From: Verrucomicrobiota bacterium | GTDB lineage: Bacteria; Verrucomicrobiota; Verrucomicrobiae; Opitutales; CG1-02-43-26 | Length of the DNA stretch: 12,719 nt | Assembly (NCBI GenBank): GCA_013289195.1 | Contig: JABDAI010000032.1 | Coordinates: forward strand, 1-12,719 | Direction of reading: 5' to 3' | In this document: positions 6,332-12,719 of the stretch, in pieces | Layout of the letters: every line of letters starts with the position of its first letter | How positions within the stretch are numbered: the first letter of the stretch is position 1 | Position numbers and translations under genes: made by a program | Notes under the pieces: model-generated | Databases searched by the model: none | Told to the model about the DNA's origin: nothing | What the model saw: the letters and a program-made list of their open reading frames with translations, nothing else

Positions 6332-9010
6332 TTAGACTTTCTGTAAATAAGGCTTAAATCCCTTTAACACTTCAGTGACTTGACCAGAATTTTTTGCACC
6401 CCCCATAGCAAAATCGGGTTTGCCACCTCCTTTTCCTCCGAGTTGTATTGATAAATCGCTGACGATATTGCCTGCATGATAGCCTTTTTTGATTGCCTCT
6501 TGTGAGCAAAGCACAAGGGTTAAAATTTTGTCTTCAATGGAAGAGATGAATATTATGACAGAGGGACCCAGTTTATTGGAAAGGTTAACTGCTAATCCAC
6601 GTAAATCATTGATATTCGGAATATTAGTTTCAGTAATCAGCCATTGTAGATTGTCATATGGCTGAGCCAATTTTAATATATCTTCTTCGAGGGAAGCCAA
6701 ATGTTTTTGTTGAAGTTTTCTTAGTTCTTTTTCATGTTCTGCTTTTTGCTCGAGAAGAGTTTCGATTCGAGTTTCAATTTCATTAGGTTTACAAGATAGT
6801 GCATTGGAGATTCTATAAAGAGAATGTGATTGTGACTGTAATAGGTTAAGGGCTTCTTGACCTACAACAGCTTCGATTCGTCTAGTACCTGCAGCTATTG
6901 CGGTTTCGGAAATTATTTTTAATAGTCCAATTTCACCAGTAGCTTGAACGTGAGTTCCGCCACAGAGTTCTAGCGAAAAGCCCCCGATATCGACAATTCT
7001 TACAATGGATCCGTATTTTTCACCAAAGAATGCTATGCAATTTTCAGGTTTATCCTTAAAGGGCACTTCATACCACCGAACTGGAGAATTTTTTAATATC
7101 GCTTGATTTACGTCATATTCGATGTCTTCAAGTTGTTTATGAGTAAGTGCTTGGTAATGAGAGAAGTCAAAGCGCAGTTTCTTATCATCCACTAATGAGC
7201 CTGCTTGTTTGACGTGAGTACCGAGATGTTCTCTTAAGGCCCAATGGAGAAGGTGGGTTGCCGTATGATTGCGCTGAATTTGGCGTCTTCTATTTTCGTA
7301 AACTGAAATTTTAACCTTTTTCCCCATAAGTGATTCATCGATAGTATTTTCCAATTGATGCAAAATGTGGCCAAATTCATCTTTGATGGTATCAATGATT
7401 TTTAGTTTTGTTTCGGCATCTAGATATAGAATACCTTGATCGCCTATTTGGCCGCCCATTGTTGCATAAAAAGGAGTTTTATCAAAAACTAAATAAGTTT
7501 TTCCCTGAGTGTTTATGATTTTTGTAATGATTGTTTCATAGTCGACGAGATTAGCTGCATCAAAACCAACAAATTGCGTTGCGGGTTTTTGATCTTTTTC
7601 TTCAGAAACAGTGATGACGGATTTTTTTTGTGCTGAGCGCGCTTTTTCACGTTGTTCTTCCATTGCTTTATTGAAGCCATCGATATCAAGATTCAAATGC
7701 TTTTCTTTTGCAATAAGTTGGGTCAAATCGATTGGAAAACCGTAAGTATCATAAAGGGTGAAAGCGTCTTGGCCGGAAATGGTTTTATTTTTTGCGGCAA
7801 TTTTGTCTAGCAATTGCAGACCGCGATCTAAGGTTCTTTCGAAGGATTTTTCTTCACTTTCAATTACTTTATGAATGAGGGTTCTTTGTGTTTTAAGTTC
7901 AGGGAAGAAGCCGCTCATTTTGTTGATGACGCAATCTATGAGTTCTGCGAAAAATCCTTCAGGGAGTTCTAGATGTTGTCCCCATAAAATGGCACGCCTT
8001 AAAATGCGTCTTAGAACGTAATTTCGTCCTTCATTGCCAGGTAAAATTCCGTCTGCTATTGAGAAACAAAGAGTTCGAATGTGATCTGCCAAAACTCTGA
8101 AAGAACAGTCAATCCGTTCTTGTTTTGACATATTATCGAGACTTGAGGGCATAGTTTTCCTATACATATGACCCGAAAGTTTCTCAAGTTTTGCAAAGAT
8201 ATCGGTAAAAAGGTCGCTATTATAATTTGAAGGAATACCGGAAAAATCGGTGAAATTCTTTGTTGTAGCGATAATGCCCGCAACCCGTTCAAATCCCATA
8301 CCTGTATCGACGTGTTTATTCGTTAAGGGTTTGAAAGTTCCATCAGTTTCGGCATTGAATTGGATGAATACTAAGTTCCATATTTCTATACAGTAGGGAG
8401 AGCTCATATTAACTAGGGAGCCTTTTGTATCACCCTTTTCAGTTAAATCAATATGGATTTCAGTGCAAGGGCCACAGGGTCCAGTATCTCCCATCATCCA
8501 GAAGTTATCTTTTCTATTTCCATTAACAATATGCACGTTCGGATCGACGTTTTCTTTTTTTAGGATATTTTTCCAAATATCGTAAGCCTCTTGATCAAAT
8601 TTATCAGGATCCCCAGGACTGGGTTTATATACCGTAACGTAAAGACGTTCTTTAGGAAAACCCCAAACTTTAGTTAAGAGTTCCCAAGCCCACTCGATGG
8701 CTTCTTTTTTAAAATAATCGCCAAACGACCAATTGCCAAGCATTTCAAAGAAAGTGTGGTGGTAAGTATCAAAGCCTACATCTTCGAGGTCGTTATGTTT
8801 TCCTCCTGCACGGATACACTTTTGAGAATTGACTGCACGAGAGTAAGCTGGTGTTCTAGCCCCTAGGAAGTAGGGGACGAATTGATTCATGCCCGCATTT
8901 GTAAATAATAAATTCGGAGAACTAGGCAAGAGGGATTCCGATGGGACGAAGGTGTGGCCTTTATTTTTAAAGAATTCAATAAACGAATTACGGATTTCTG
9001 AAGCTGTCAT
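6332..9010 (-). CDS. alaS: Alanine--tRNA ligase (AlaRS), class II
   Basis: AlaRS charges tRNA-Ala with alanine in the cytoplasm and clears mischarged Ser- and Gly-tRNA-Ala. The product is 892 residues, close to the usual 870-880. The N-terminal aminoacylation domain shows class II motif 1 (RNSFIEFFKNKGH with LFTNAGMNQF), EMLGNWSFGDYFK in the motif 2 region, and motif 3 HVDTGMGFERV at 233-243. The editing domain has its metal-binding residues in place: HTATH (H582, H586) and CGGTH (C683, H687). A coiled segment (LLEQKAEHEKELRKLQQ) leads to the C-Ala (DHHA1) domain with GGKGGGKPDFAMGG near residues 860-875. All key residues are present, so the gene should be functional. The ATG at 9010 gives the standard N-terminus TASEIRNSF. 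It has no strong Shine-Dalgarno sequence. The GyrI-like gene follows in the same direction. Confidence 0.98.
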   Translation of the reverse strand: MTASEIRNSFIEFFKNKGHTFVPSESLLPSSPNLLFTNAGMNQFVPYFLGARTPAYSRAVNSQKCIRAGGKHNDLEDVGFDTYHHTFFEMLGNWSFGDYFKKEAIEWAWELLTKVWGFPKERLYVTVYKPSPGDPDKFDQEAYDIWKNILKKENVDPNVHIVNGNRKDNFWMMGDTGPCGPCTEIHIDLTEKGDTKGSLVNMSSPYCIEIWNLVFIQFNAETDGTFKPLTNKHVDTGMGFERVAGIIATTKNFTDFSGIPSNYNSDLFTDIFAKLEKLSGHMYRKTMPSSLDNMSKQERIDCSFRVLADHIRTLCFSIADGILPGNEGRNYVLRRILRRAILWGQHLELPEGFFAELIDCVINKMSGFFPELKTQRTLIHKVIESEEKSFERTLDRGLQLLDKIAAKNKTISGQDAFTLYDTYGFPIDLTQLIAKEKHLNLDIDGFNKAMEEQREKARSAQKKSVITVSEEKDQKPATQFVGFDAANLVDYETIITKIINTQGKTYLVFDKTPFYATMGGQIGDQGILYLDAETKLKIIDTIKDEFGHILHQLENTIDESLMGKKVKISVYENRRRQIQRNHTATHLLHWALREHLGTHVKQAGSLVDDKKLRFDFSHYQALTHKQLEDIEYDVNQAILKNSPVRWYEVPFKDKPENCIAFFGEKYGSIVRIVDIGGFSLELCGGTHVQATGEIGLLKIISETAIAAGTRRIEAVVGQEALNLLQSQSHSLYRISNALSCKPNEIETRIETLLEQKAEHEKELRKLQQKHLASLEEDILKLAQPYDNLQWLITETNIPNINDLRGLAVNLSNKLGPSVIIFISSIEDKILTLVLCSQEAIKKGYHAGNIVSDLSIQLGGKGGGKPDFAMGGAKNSGQVTEVLKGFKPYLQKV

Positions 9011-9092
9011 TGTTTCTATGGTCTCTATATTGGTTGTATATTTTTATAATTGGCAAAATAGTTTTTTTTGGAAAGTTAACCGGGCTGAATAT

Positions 9093-9401
9093 TTAATCCC
9101 AAAAGATGAATATTCTGATTTGATAAAGAATAAACCTCAAAATTAATAAAATAAAGTATATTTTCAAGCCAATAAGTGCGCAAGACGAAAGATTGGGTTC
9201 TGCGGCCGAATTGGGTAAATCAGGAAGTGCAGTTGAATTCGGTGAGGTTTCAATTATCGACGGATTTAGTGTCTCAGTAATAATATCAACTGGAGGTAAT
9301 TTGAAAATATTATACCGATTTTCAAATCTCTTAACGTGAGTTTCGTTTAAGAAAATGAACTTAAATGATCTAGAATGCTGATAAAAAGAGAGGCGTTGCA
9401 T
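9093..9401 (-). pseudogene. Tail of a truncated membrane protein joined to a MITE
   Basis: This 102-codon frame starts at an ATG inside the left MITE (residues 1 to about 23 come from the element) and continues into ordinary sequence from 9333 down to 9093. The non-MITE part reads LPPVDIITETLNPSIIETSP, then a Pro/Ser/Asn-rich stretch, and ends in one strongly hydrophobic segment, ALIGLKIYFILLILRFILY, followed by a short basic tail. A Pro/Ser-rich stalk before a C-terminal membrane helix is typical of the end of an anchored surface or periplasmic protein. I infer that the original 5' end was removed or separated when the MITE arrived. I recognise no family. It could also be a chance frame, since the element alone supplies the start. 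Confidence 0.35.
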
Positions 9402-9523
9402 TAAAATCTATTTTGGAAACAGATCAGAAGCAGAAATTCTCAAAAGAGGAGTTTCAGCAAGTCATCTTTATGTAACTATCTATTAAAGAATGATTTACGT
9501 TTTTTCTTAAACGAAACTCAGGT
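9334..9523 (+). mobile_element. MITE-like element, left copy (190 bp)
   Basis: This element starts ACGTGAGTTTCG and ends CGAAACTCAGGT, with inverted ends of about 22 bp that match except at the third base. It is nearly identical to 12516-12719; the only differences seen are that one terminal base and a 14-base stretch missing here between 9425 and 9426. It encodes no transposase, and its size and inverted ends fit a non-autonomous MITE moved by an enzyme encoded elsewhere. No target-site duplication is visible in the flanks (CTCTTA on the left, ATTTGA on the right), which suggests rearrangement since insertion. Its right end overlaps the last codons of the transposase gene. Confidence 0.85.
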
Positions 9524-10418
9524 ATTTGAGATCAAACAGGCCTTTTCCTGTATCATAACTCCTGATCATTAATCTTAAAAAGGCTCTTATGCTAAACCCT
9601 ATGTGATTCATTTGTCCCTGTCTTGATCTGGATTGGCATCGTTCTATCCCACAGTATTGCTTAATTTCATGATGATATTCTTCGATTCCCCACGTCTTTT
9701 CACTTAATGATAAACATTCCAATATACTCATATCTAATGCATTTGTTGCCCAATATCCAATGTCTCCATTTTTAGAAACGATCTTGAATACCTTTATCAT
9801 GCCATATCCTTTTAAATGTACTACAGTTCCTGTTTCATCTATTCCAGTTTCACTCAAGGCCCTATTTCCTGTATTATCTGGGTTGACTTGCCGGTTCGAG
9901 ATTAATCTTGTTAACCATATCCATCCAATATTTCGAATATGCTTCAAATTGTCTAAGCTAGAATACCAACTATCAAATCCCACACATTTTGGCTTAAATC
10001 CTCGTTTATGTGCCATTTCTATCATTTCCATAAAATAATCATTTTTACTTAGCCCTTCTTCTTTATCATAAATGCGGTAGTCTGTCCACACCATTGAAAC
10101 TAAATTGATTCCTTTGACTACTCGATGGTGCTTCCCAGACCAGTGATAGCCTACTAAATCCATCTTTTGTGCATAAGGCTTGTCAAGGGTTGAATCATCA
10201 ATGACCAGTATCCCCCCTTCTTTATTGATAAAAGGTTCTGCCTCTTTCCAGAGTGTTTCAGAAGTGGCTTCTTCTCTTTGTAGTAATCGCGTTAAGGAAT
10301 CATGCGAGGGTGCTTTATCCCTGTCTGGTTGTACTCGAGCTGCTTCCGTGCACGTGTAAACCTTAGGACTCCCTACTAAAAAAATCAATGTAATCTTTTT
10401 CACTGCTTCGAGCTTCAT
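9507..10418 (-). CDS. IS4/IS701-type DDE transposase, C-terminus probably replaced by MITE sequence
   Basis: The 303-residue product is a cut-and-paste transposase of the IS4-like DDE superfamily. Visible are the first acid in LVIDDSTLDKPYA (D74/D75), the family stretch GYHWSGKHHRVVKGINLV (90-106), the second acid in KCVGFDSWYSS (D149), and the third in WGIEEYHHEIKQYCGIERCQSR (E246 or E247) with the following basic and aromatic residues. The N-terminal part (SPKVYTCTEAARV, SHDSLTRLL) looks complete. The last residues, roughly YLSFV and the stop, are encoded by the inverted end of the left MITE, and related proteins usually continue some 15-25 residues beyond AFLRL...GKGLFDLKYL. I infer that the MITE clipped the natural C-terminus; activity is doubtful, although the DDE core is intact. 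The start ATG has GAGG four bases upstream, the clearest ribosome binding site in the window. Confidence 0.87.
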   Translation of the reverse strand: MKLEAVKKITLIFLVGSPKVYTCTEAARVQPDRDKAPSHDSLTRLLQREEATSETLWKEAEPFINKEGGILVIDDSTLDKPYAQKMDLVGYHWSGKHHRVVKGINLVSMVWTDYRIYDKEEGLSKNDYFMEMIEMAHKRGFKPKCVGFDSWYSSLDNLKHIRNIGWIWLTRLISNRQVNPDNTGNRALSETGIDETGTVVHLKGYGMIKVFKIVSKNGDIGYWATNALDMSILECLSLSEKTWGIEEYHHEIKQYCGIERCQSRSRQGQMNHIGFSIRAFLRLMIRSYDTGKGLFDLKYLSFV

Positions 10419-10466
10419 TCATCCTCACATTATATCATGCCTGTCAACTGCGTAACTCCTAAAGAC
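9524..10466 (-). mobile_element. Insertion sequence remnant, IS4/IS701-like
   Basis: The element is defined by its transposase. The likely outer end on the promoter side is near 10447-10466, where GCGTAACTCCTAAAG resembles the ends of such elements; this boundary is a guess. No inverted match to it is visible near 9500-9540, so the other end is missing or was overwritten by the MITE. The element therefore appears to be one-ended and stranded. Confidence 0.5.
10423..10434 (-). promoter_or_regulatory. Transposase expression signals: extended -10-like box and Shine-Dalgarno
   Basis: On the minus strand TGATATAAT (an extended -10 pattern, TATAAT at 10434-10429) is followed by GAGG (10426-10423), four bases before the ATG. 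TTGACA lies only 7 bases upstream of TATAAT, too close to pair with it. If transcription started from this -10, the Shine-Dalgarno sequence would not be in the mRNA, so the two signals conflict and only the ribosome binding site is reasonably likely. Confidence 0.35.
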
Positions 10467-10664
10467 AAGCTTTTTTATTGATTTTTTTCAAATAGTTATT
10501 AGCAAATTAGGGAATTTAGGTTAAAAAAGTCAGCTGAAATCATCTATTTTGGGTCAAACGCCTATGCAACAATTCAAAGAACTTTTTGCATGAAATCGGT
10601 ACATCAGAATCAAAACTTAACACAAGTGCCTAGGCAGACATAAAATCCTTGGGCAGAAAAAAAA
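10467..10664. other. Non-coding stretch between the IS remnant and the FG-GAP gene
   Basis: Together with its flanks this makes about 314 bases without a gene between the divergent transposase and FG-GAP genes. It is AT-rich, has no frame worth noting and no clear hairpin or terminator. The long-frame TTG at 10649 falls at its end but is unlikely to be used. Confidence 0.5.
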
Positions 10665-10694
10665 TTGACTATATCAAAAATTGTTTAATAGTAT
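10665..10694 (+). promoter_or_regulatory. Probable promoter of the FG-GAP gene
   Basis: TTGACT (10665-10670) and TAGTAT (10689-10694) are 18 bases apart and match the sigma-70 consensus at 5 and 4 of 6 positions. Transcription would begin near 10701, about 32 bases before the ATG at 10733. This supports 10733 over the upstream TTG at 10649, which would lie outside the transcript. Confidence 0.45.
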
Positions 10695-10732
10695 TGTCTA
10701 TTGTCTTAGTTAAATCATCAATATTACTTTTT

Positions 10733-12376
10733 ATGAAATTTTTTTTAAAGCTTAGAACGAAAAGAGTTATTTTCGTGTGTGTTTGTATTAGCATTTTTGT
10801 TAGAGCCGCCTATAGTGAAGATAAATTTGGAAATTTTCCTGCAGTTTTTAATCTTGCAGATCTCAATGGGACGAATGGTTTTACTATTAATGGTATTAAT
10901 CCAGACGACCGGAGTGGTGGTTTTCTCAAGGGAGCAGGAGACGTCAATGGAGATGGTTTTAATGATATCATAATTGCTGCTTTTCGTATCCGCTCTTTTG
11001 ATCAAAGCTATGTAATATTTGGTAGTAATAAATCATGGCCTACAAGTATTAATCTTGCCGATCTTGATGGTAATAACGGTTTTGCTATCAGCGGTACACA
11101 AGAAAGCAGTTTTCCGACTGTAAGCGGCGTAGGAGATATCAATGGAGATGGCATCGATGATTTTTCAACTGGTGGTTATATAAGAAGTTCGGTAATATTT
11201 GGTAGTAAAAAGCCATGGCCTGCGAGAATGGATCTTCGTACTCTTAATGGTACGAATGGTTTCCAAATAGATGGCATTTTTAGATCGAATGGATGGTTTT
11301 TTGTAAGTGGAGCAGGAGATGTTAATGGAGATGGAATCGATGATATCTTAATTGGTGATAAGTTATTTAATAACAGGGCAGGGCAAAGCTATGTAGTATT
11401 TGGAAGTAAAGAGCCGTGGTCTACAGTAATAAATATTTCAAGTCTTAATGGGGGAAATGGATTTGCTCTTGATGGCATTCACCCAGATGATTACAGTGGA
11501 TCTTCTGTAAGTGACGCAGGGGATGTTAACGGAGATGGAATAGATGATTTCTTAATTGATGCTGATCGGGCTAATAACTTCGCAGGTCAAAGTTATGTAA
11601 TATTTGGACGTAAAGAGCCATGGCCTGCAGTAATGGATCTTTCAAGTCTTAATGGTGTAGATGGATTTGCAATTAATGGCATCCCTGTTGAGCCTAATTT
11701 TACCGAGGGTGTTAAGACTGTGAGTGGAGCAGGAGATGTCAATGGCGATGGCATAGATGATATCATAATTGGTGCTCTTCGTGTTAATGATTTTACGGGT
11801 CAAAGCTATGTGATTTTTGGTAGTAAAAAAGTGTGGCCTCCATCTATCAATCTTGCCGATCTGGATGGTAATAATGGTTTTACTATGAATGGTCCTGTCA
11901 GTAGTAGAAGTGGTTGGTCTGTAAGTGGGGCAGGAGATGTTAATGGCGATGGCATAGATGACATCTTAATCGGGGCTCCAAGTGTTAATGATGGTATAGG
12001 ACAAAGCTATGTAGTATTTGGCAGTAAAGAGTTATGGCCTGCAGTGATAGAGCTTGCTGATCTTAATGGTAATAATGGTTTTACTATGAATGGCCGTGCC
12101 GTTGGTGGGAGTGGTGCGACTCTAAGTGGAGTAGGAGATATGAATGGAGATGGAATAGATGATATATTAATTGGTGCTCCAAGCATTGGTAATAGGGTAG
12201 GTCAAAGTTATGTAGTATTTGGATCTTATGGGCACGAGTCTCCCCCATCCTCTAGTGATACTCCTTTGATACTGGGATTATCTATAGGGATAGGTGGCGG
12301 AATAGTGTTAATGGGTATTGGTGGTTATTGTGGATATCAACATTGTTATCATGGTGATTACGAACAGGTACAATAA
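10733..12376 (+). CDS. Secreted FG-GAP repeat protein: seven-bladed integrin-alpha-like beta-propeller with C-terminal membrane segment
   Basis: The 547-residue product (575 if the TTG at 10649 is used) begins with a signal peptide (MKFFLKLRTKR, then VIFVCVCISIFV, cleavage probably after RAA or AYS). Seven FG-GAP repeats follow, each with a calcium-binding loop D-x-N-G-D-G-x-x-D; the first Asp of each is at about residues 70, 135, 196, 264, 335, 402 and 469. Each blade also carries GQSYV(I/V)FGS, then PW(P)A, then NLADLNGNNGF. Seven copies are the number needed to close a propeller like that of integrin alpha chains. A Pro/Ser linker leads to a hydrophobic, glycine-rich segment at about 511-534 (LILGLSIGIGGGIVLMGIGG) and a 13-residue tail. 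In known families such propellers bind ligands at cell surfaces; an adhesion or host-contact role is inferred, and the partner is unknown. The gene is divergent from the transposase and lies between two MITE copies. Cellular location (inner or outer membrane) cannot be decided. Confidence 0.85.
   Translation: MKFFLKLRTKRVIFVCVCISIFVRAAYSEDKFGNFPAVFNLADLNGTNGFTINGINPDDRSGGFLKGAGDVNGDGFNDIIIAAFRIRSFDQSYVIFGSNKSWPTSINLADLDGNNGFAISGTQESSFPTVSGVGDINGDGIDDFSTGGYIRSSVIFGSKKPWPARMDLRTLNGTNGFQIDGIFRSNGWFFVSGAGDVNGDGIDDILIGDKLFNNRAGQSYVVFGSKEPWSTVINISSLNGGNGFALDGIHPDDYSGSSVSDAGDVNGDGIDDFLIDADRANNFAGQSYVIFGRKEPWPAVMDLSSLNGVDGFAINGIPVEPNFTEGVKTVSGAGDVNGDGIDDIIIGALRVNDFTGQSYVIFGSKKVWPPSINLADLDGNNGFTMNGPVSSRSGWSVSGAGDVNGDGIDDILIGAPSVNDGIGQSYVVFGSKELWPAVIELADLNGNNGFTMNGRAVGGSGATLSGVGDMNGDGIDDILIGAPSIGNRVGQSYVVFGSYGHESPPSSSDTPLILGLSIGIGGGIVLMGIGGYCGYQHCYHGDYEQVQ
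10940..12200 (+). repeat. Seven degenerate tandem repeats (183-213 bp) coding for the FG-GAP blades
   Basis: The DNA word coding for GD(V/I/M)NGDG starts at 10940, 11135, 11318, 11522, 11735, 11936 and 12137, giving periods of 195, 183, 204, 213, 201 and 201 bp, all multiples of three. Blades 5 and 6 share the stretch GGTAATAATGGTTTTACTAT, so they are the most alike at DNA level, pointing to later duplication or gene conversion. The repeat with the weakest loop context is blade 2 (IDDFSTGG). Confidence 0.9.
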
Positions 12377-12515
12377 CCATTGAACTATTCTTCGATAGCA
12401 ACGTCTTCTACTATCTTTAATAAATAAGATCTTATCAGCAAAGAGATGGTTTTCTTTCACAAGTTCTTTAAGCTGTTTCAATTTTACTGCTCAGCCCATT
12501 TATTAAAGTGTAATA

Positions 12516-12719
12516 ACCTGAGTTTCGTTTAAGAAAATGAACTTAAATGATCTAGAATGCTGATAAAAAGAGAGGCGTTGCATTAAAATCTATTTTGGAA
12601 ACAGATCTAATCGAGCAATAAAGAAGCAGAAATTCTCAAAAGAGGAGTTTCAGCAAGTCATCTTTATGTAACTATCTATTAAAGAATGATTTACGTTTTT
12701 TCTTAAACGAAACTCAGGT
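12516..12719 (+). mobile_element. MITE-like element, right copy (204 bp)
   Basis: This is the fuller copy of the repeat at 9334-9523, in the same orientation. Its ends ACCTGAGTTTCG and CGAAACTCAGGT belong to perfect inverted repeats of about 22 bp, and the right end coincides with the window edge. It contains 14 bases (12608-12621) not found in the left copy. There is no coding capacity for a transposase. The right flank is outside the window, so target-site duplication cannot be checked. Confidence 0.85.

Noticed and set aside
8889..9146. 85-codon plus-strand frame across the alaS start
   Set aside because: Its first part is antisense to conserved alaS codons, and the rest overlaps the truncated membrane-protein frame on the other strand.
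9380..9475. Short open frame inside the left MITE (…SILETDQKQKFSKEEFQQVIF)
   Set aside because: It has no good start codon and is closed by a stop in the right copy because of the 14-base difference; probably not a gene.
9760..10038. 92-codon plus-strand frame inside the transposase
   Set aside because: It is antisense to the conserved catalytic region of the transposase and has no family features.
10429..10447. TTGACA and TATAAT upstream of the transposase as a standard promoter
   Set aside because: The two hexamers are only 7 bases apart, far from the usual 16-18; only the extended -10 pattern is noted.
12377..12515. Minus-strand frame reading LKQLKELVKENHLFADKILF
   Set aside because: It is coiled-coil-like but has no start, is short and continues only as antisense to the FG-GAP gene; I recognise no family.

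Overview
The window looks like chromosomal DNA of an AT-rich Gram-negative bacterium. The best guess is an environmental (amoeba-associated) member of the Chlamydiae. The main reason is the branching enzyme: its N-terminus, its EIDGV stretch and its long catalytic core closely resemble what I remember of chlamydial GlgB. The outer-membrane LptD and the near absence of Shine-Dalgarno sequences before housekeeping genes fit this. The assignment is an inference from recognition; no database search was run.

Layout. (1) Positions 1-3008, minus strand: lptD (LPS export barrel) followed 8 bases later by scpA (condensin kleisin), which runs off the window start; they are probably co-transcribed. LptD carries a His-rich insertion built partly from a 36-bp tandem duplication. 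(2) Positions 3009-3611: an intergenic stretch of mostly decayed sequence, including a start-less winged-helix fragment like the C-terminus of Fic-type proteins and a short direct repeat. (3) Positions 3612-5843, plus strand: a complete glgB. (4) Positions 5822-9010, minus strand: alaS followed 9 bases later by a stand-alone GyrI/Cass2-type effector-binding domain protein, whose 3' end overlaps the 3' end of glgB tail to tail by 22 bases.

(5) Positions 9093-12719 form an accessory segment. Two nearly identical, directly repeated MITE-like elements (190 and 204 bp, each with inverted ends of about 22 bp) bracket a DDE transposase gene of the IS4/IS701 type and a gene for a secreted seven-bladed FG-GAP (integrin-alpha-like) beta-propeller protein with a C-terminal glycine-rich membrane segment. 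The left MITE supplies the stop codon and last residues of the transposase, which seems to have lost its own 3' end. The same MITE supplies the start of a minus-strand reading frame that continues into the tail of what looks like a truncated membrane protein.

The housekeeping part covers envelope biogenesis, chromosome segregation, glycogen branching and translation. The MITE-bounded segment with the FG-GAP gene is the most unusual part. I see no tRNA, rRNA or CRISPR, and no defence system I can support.
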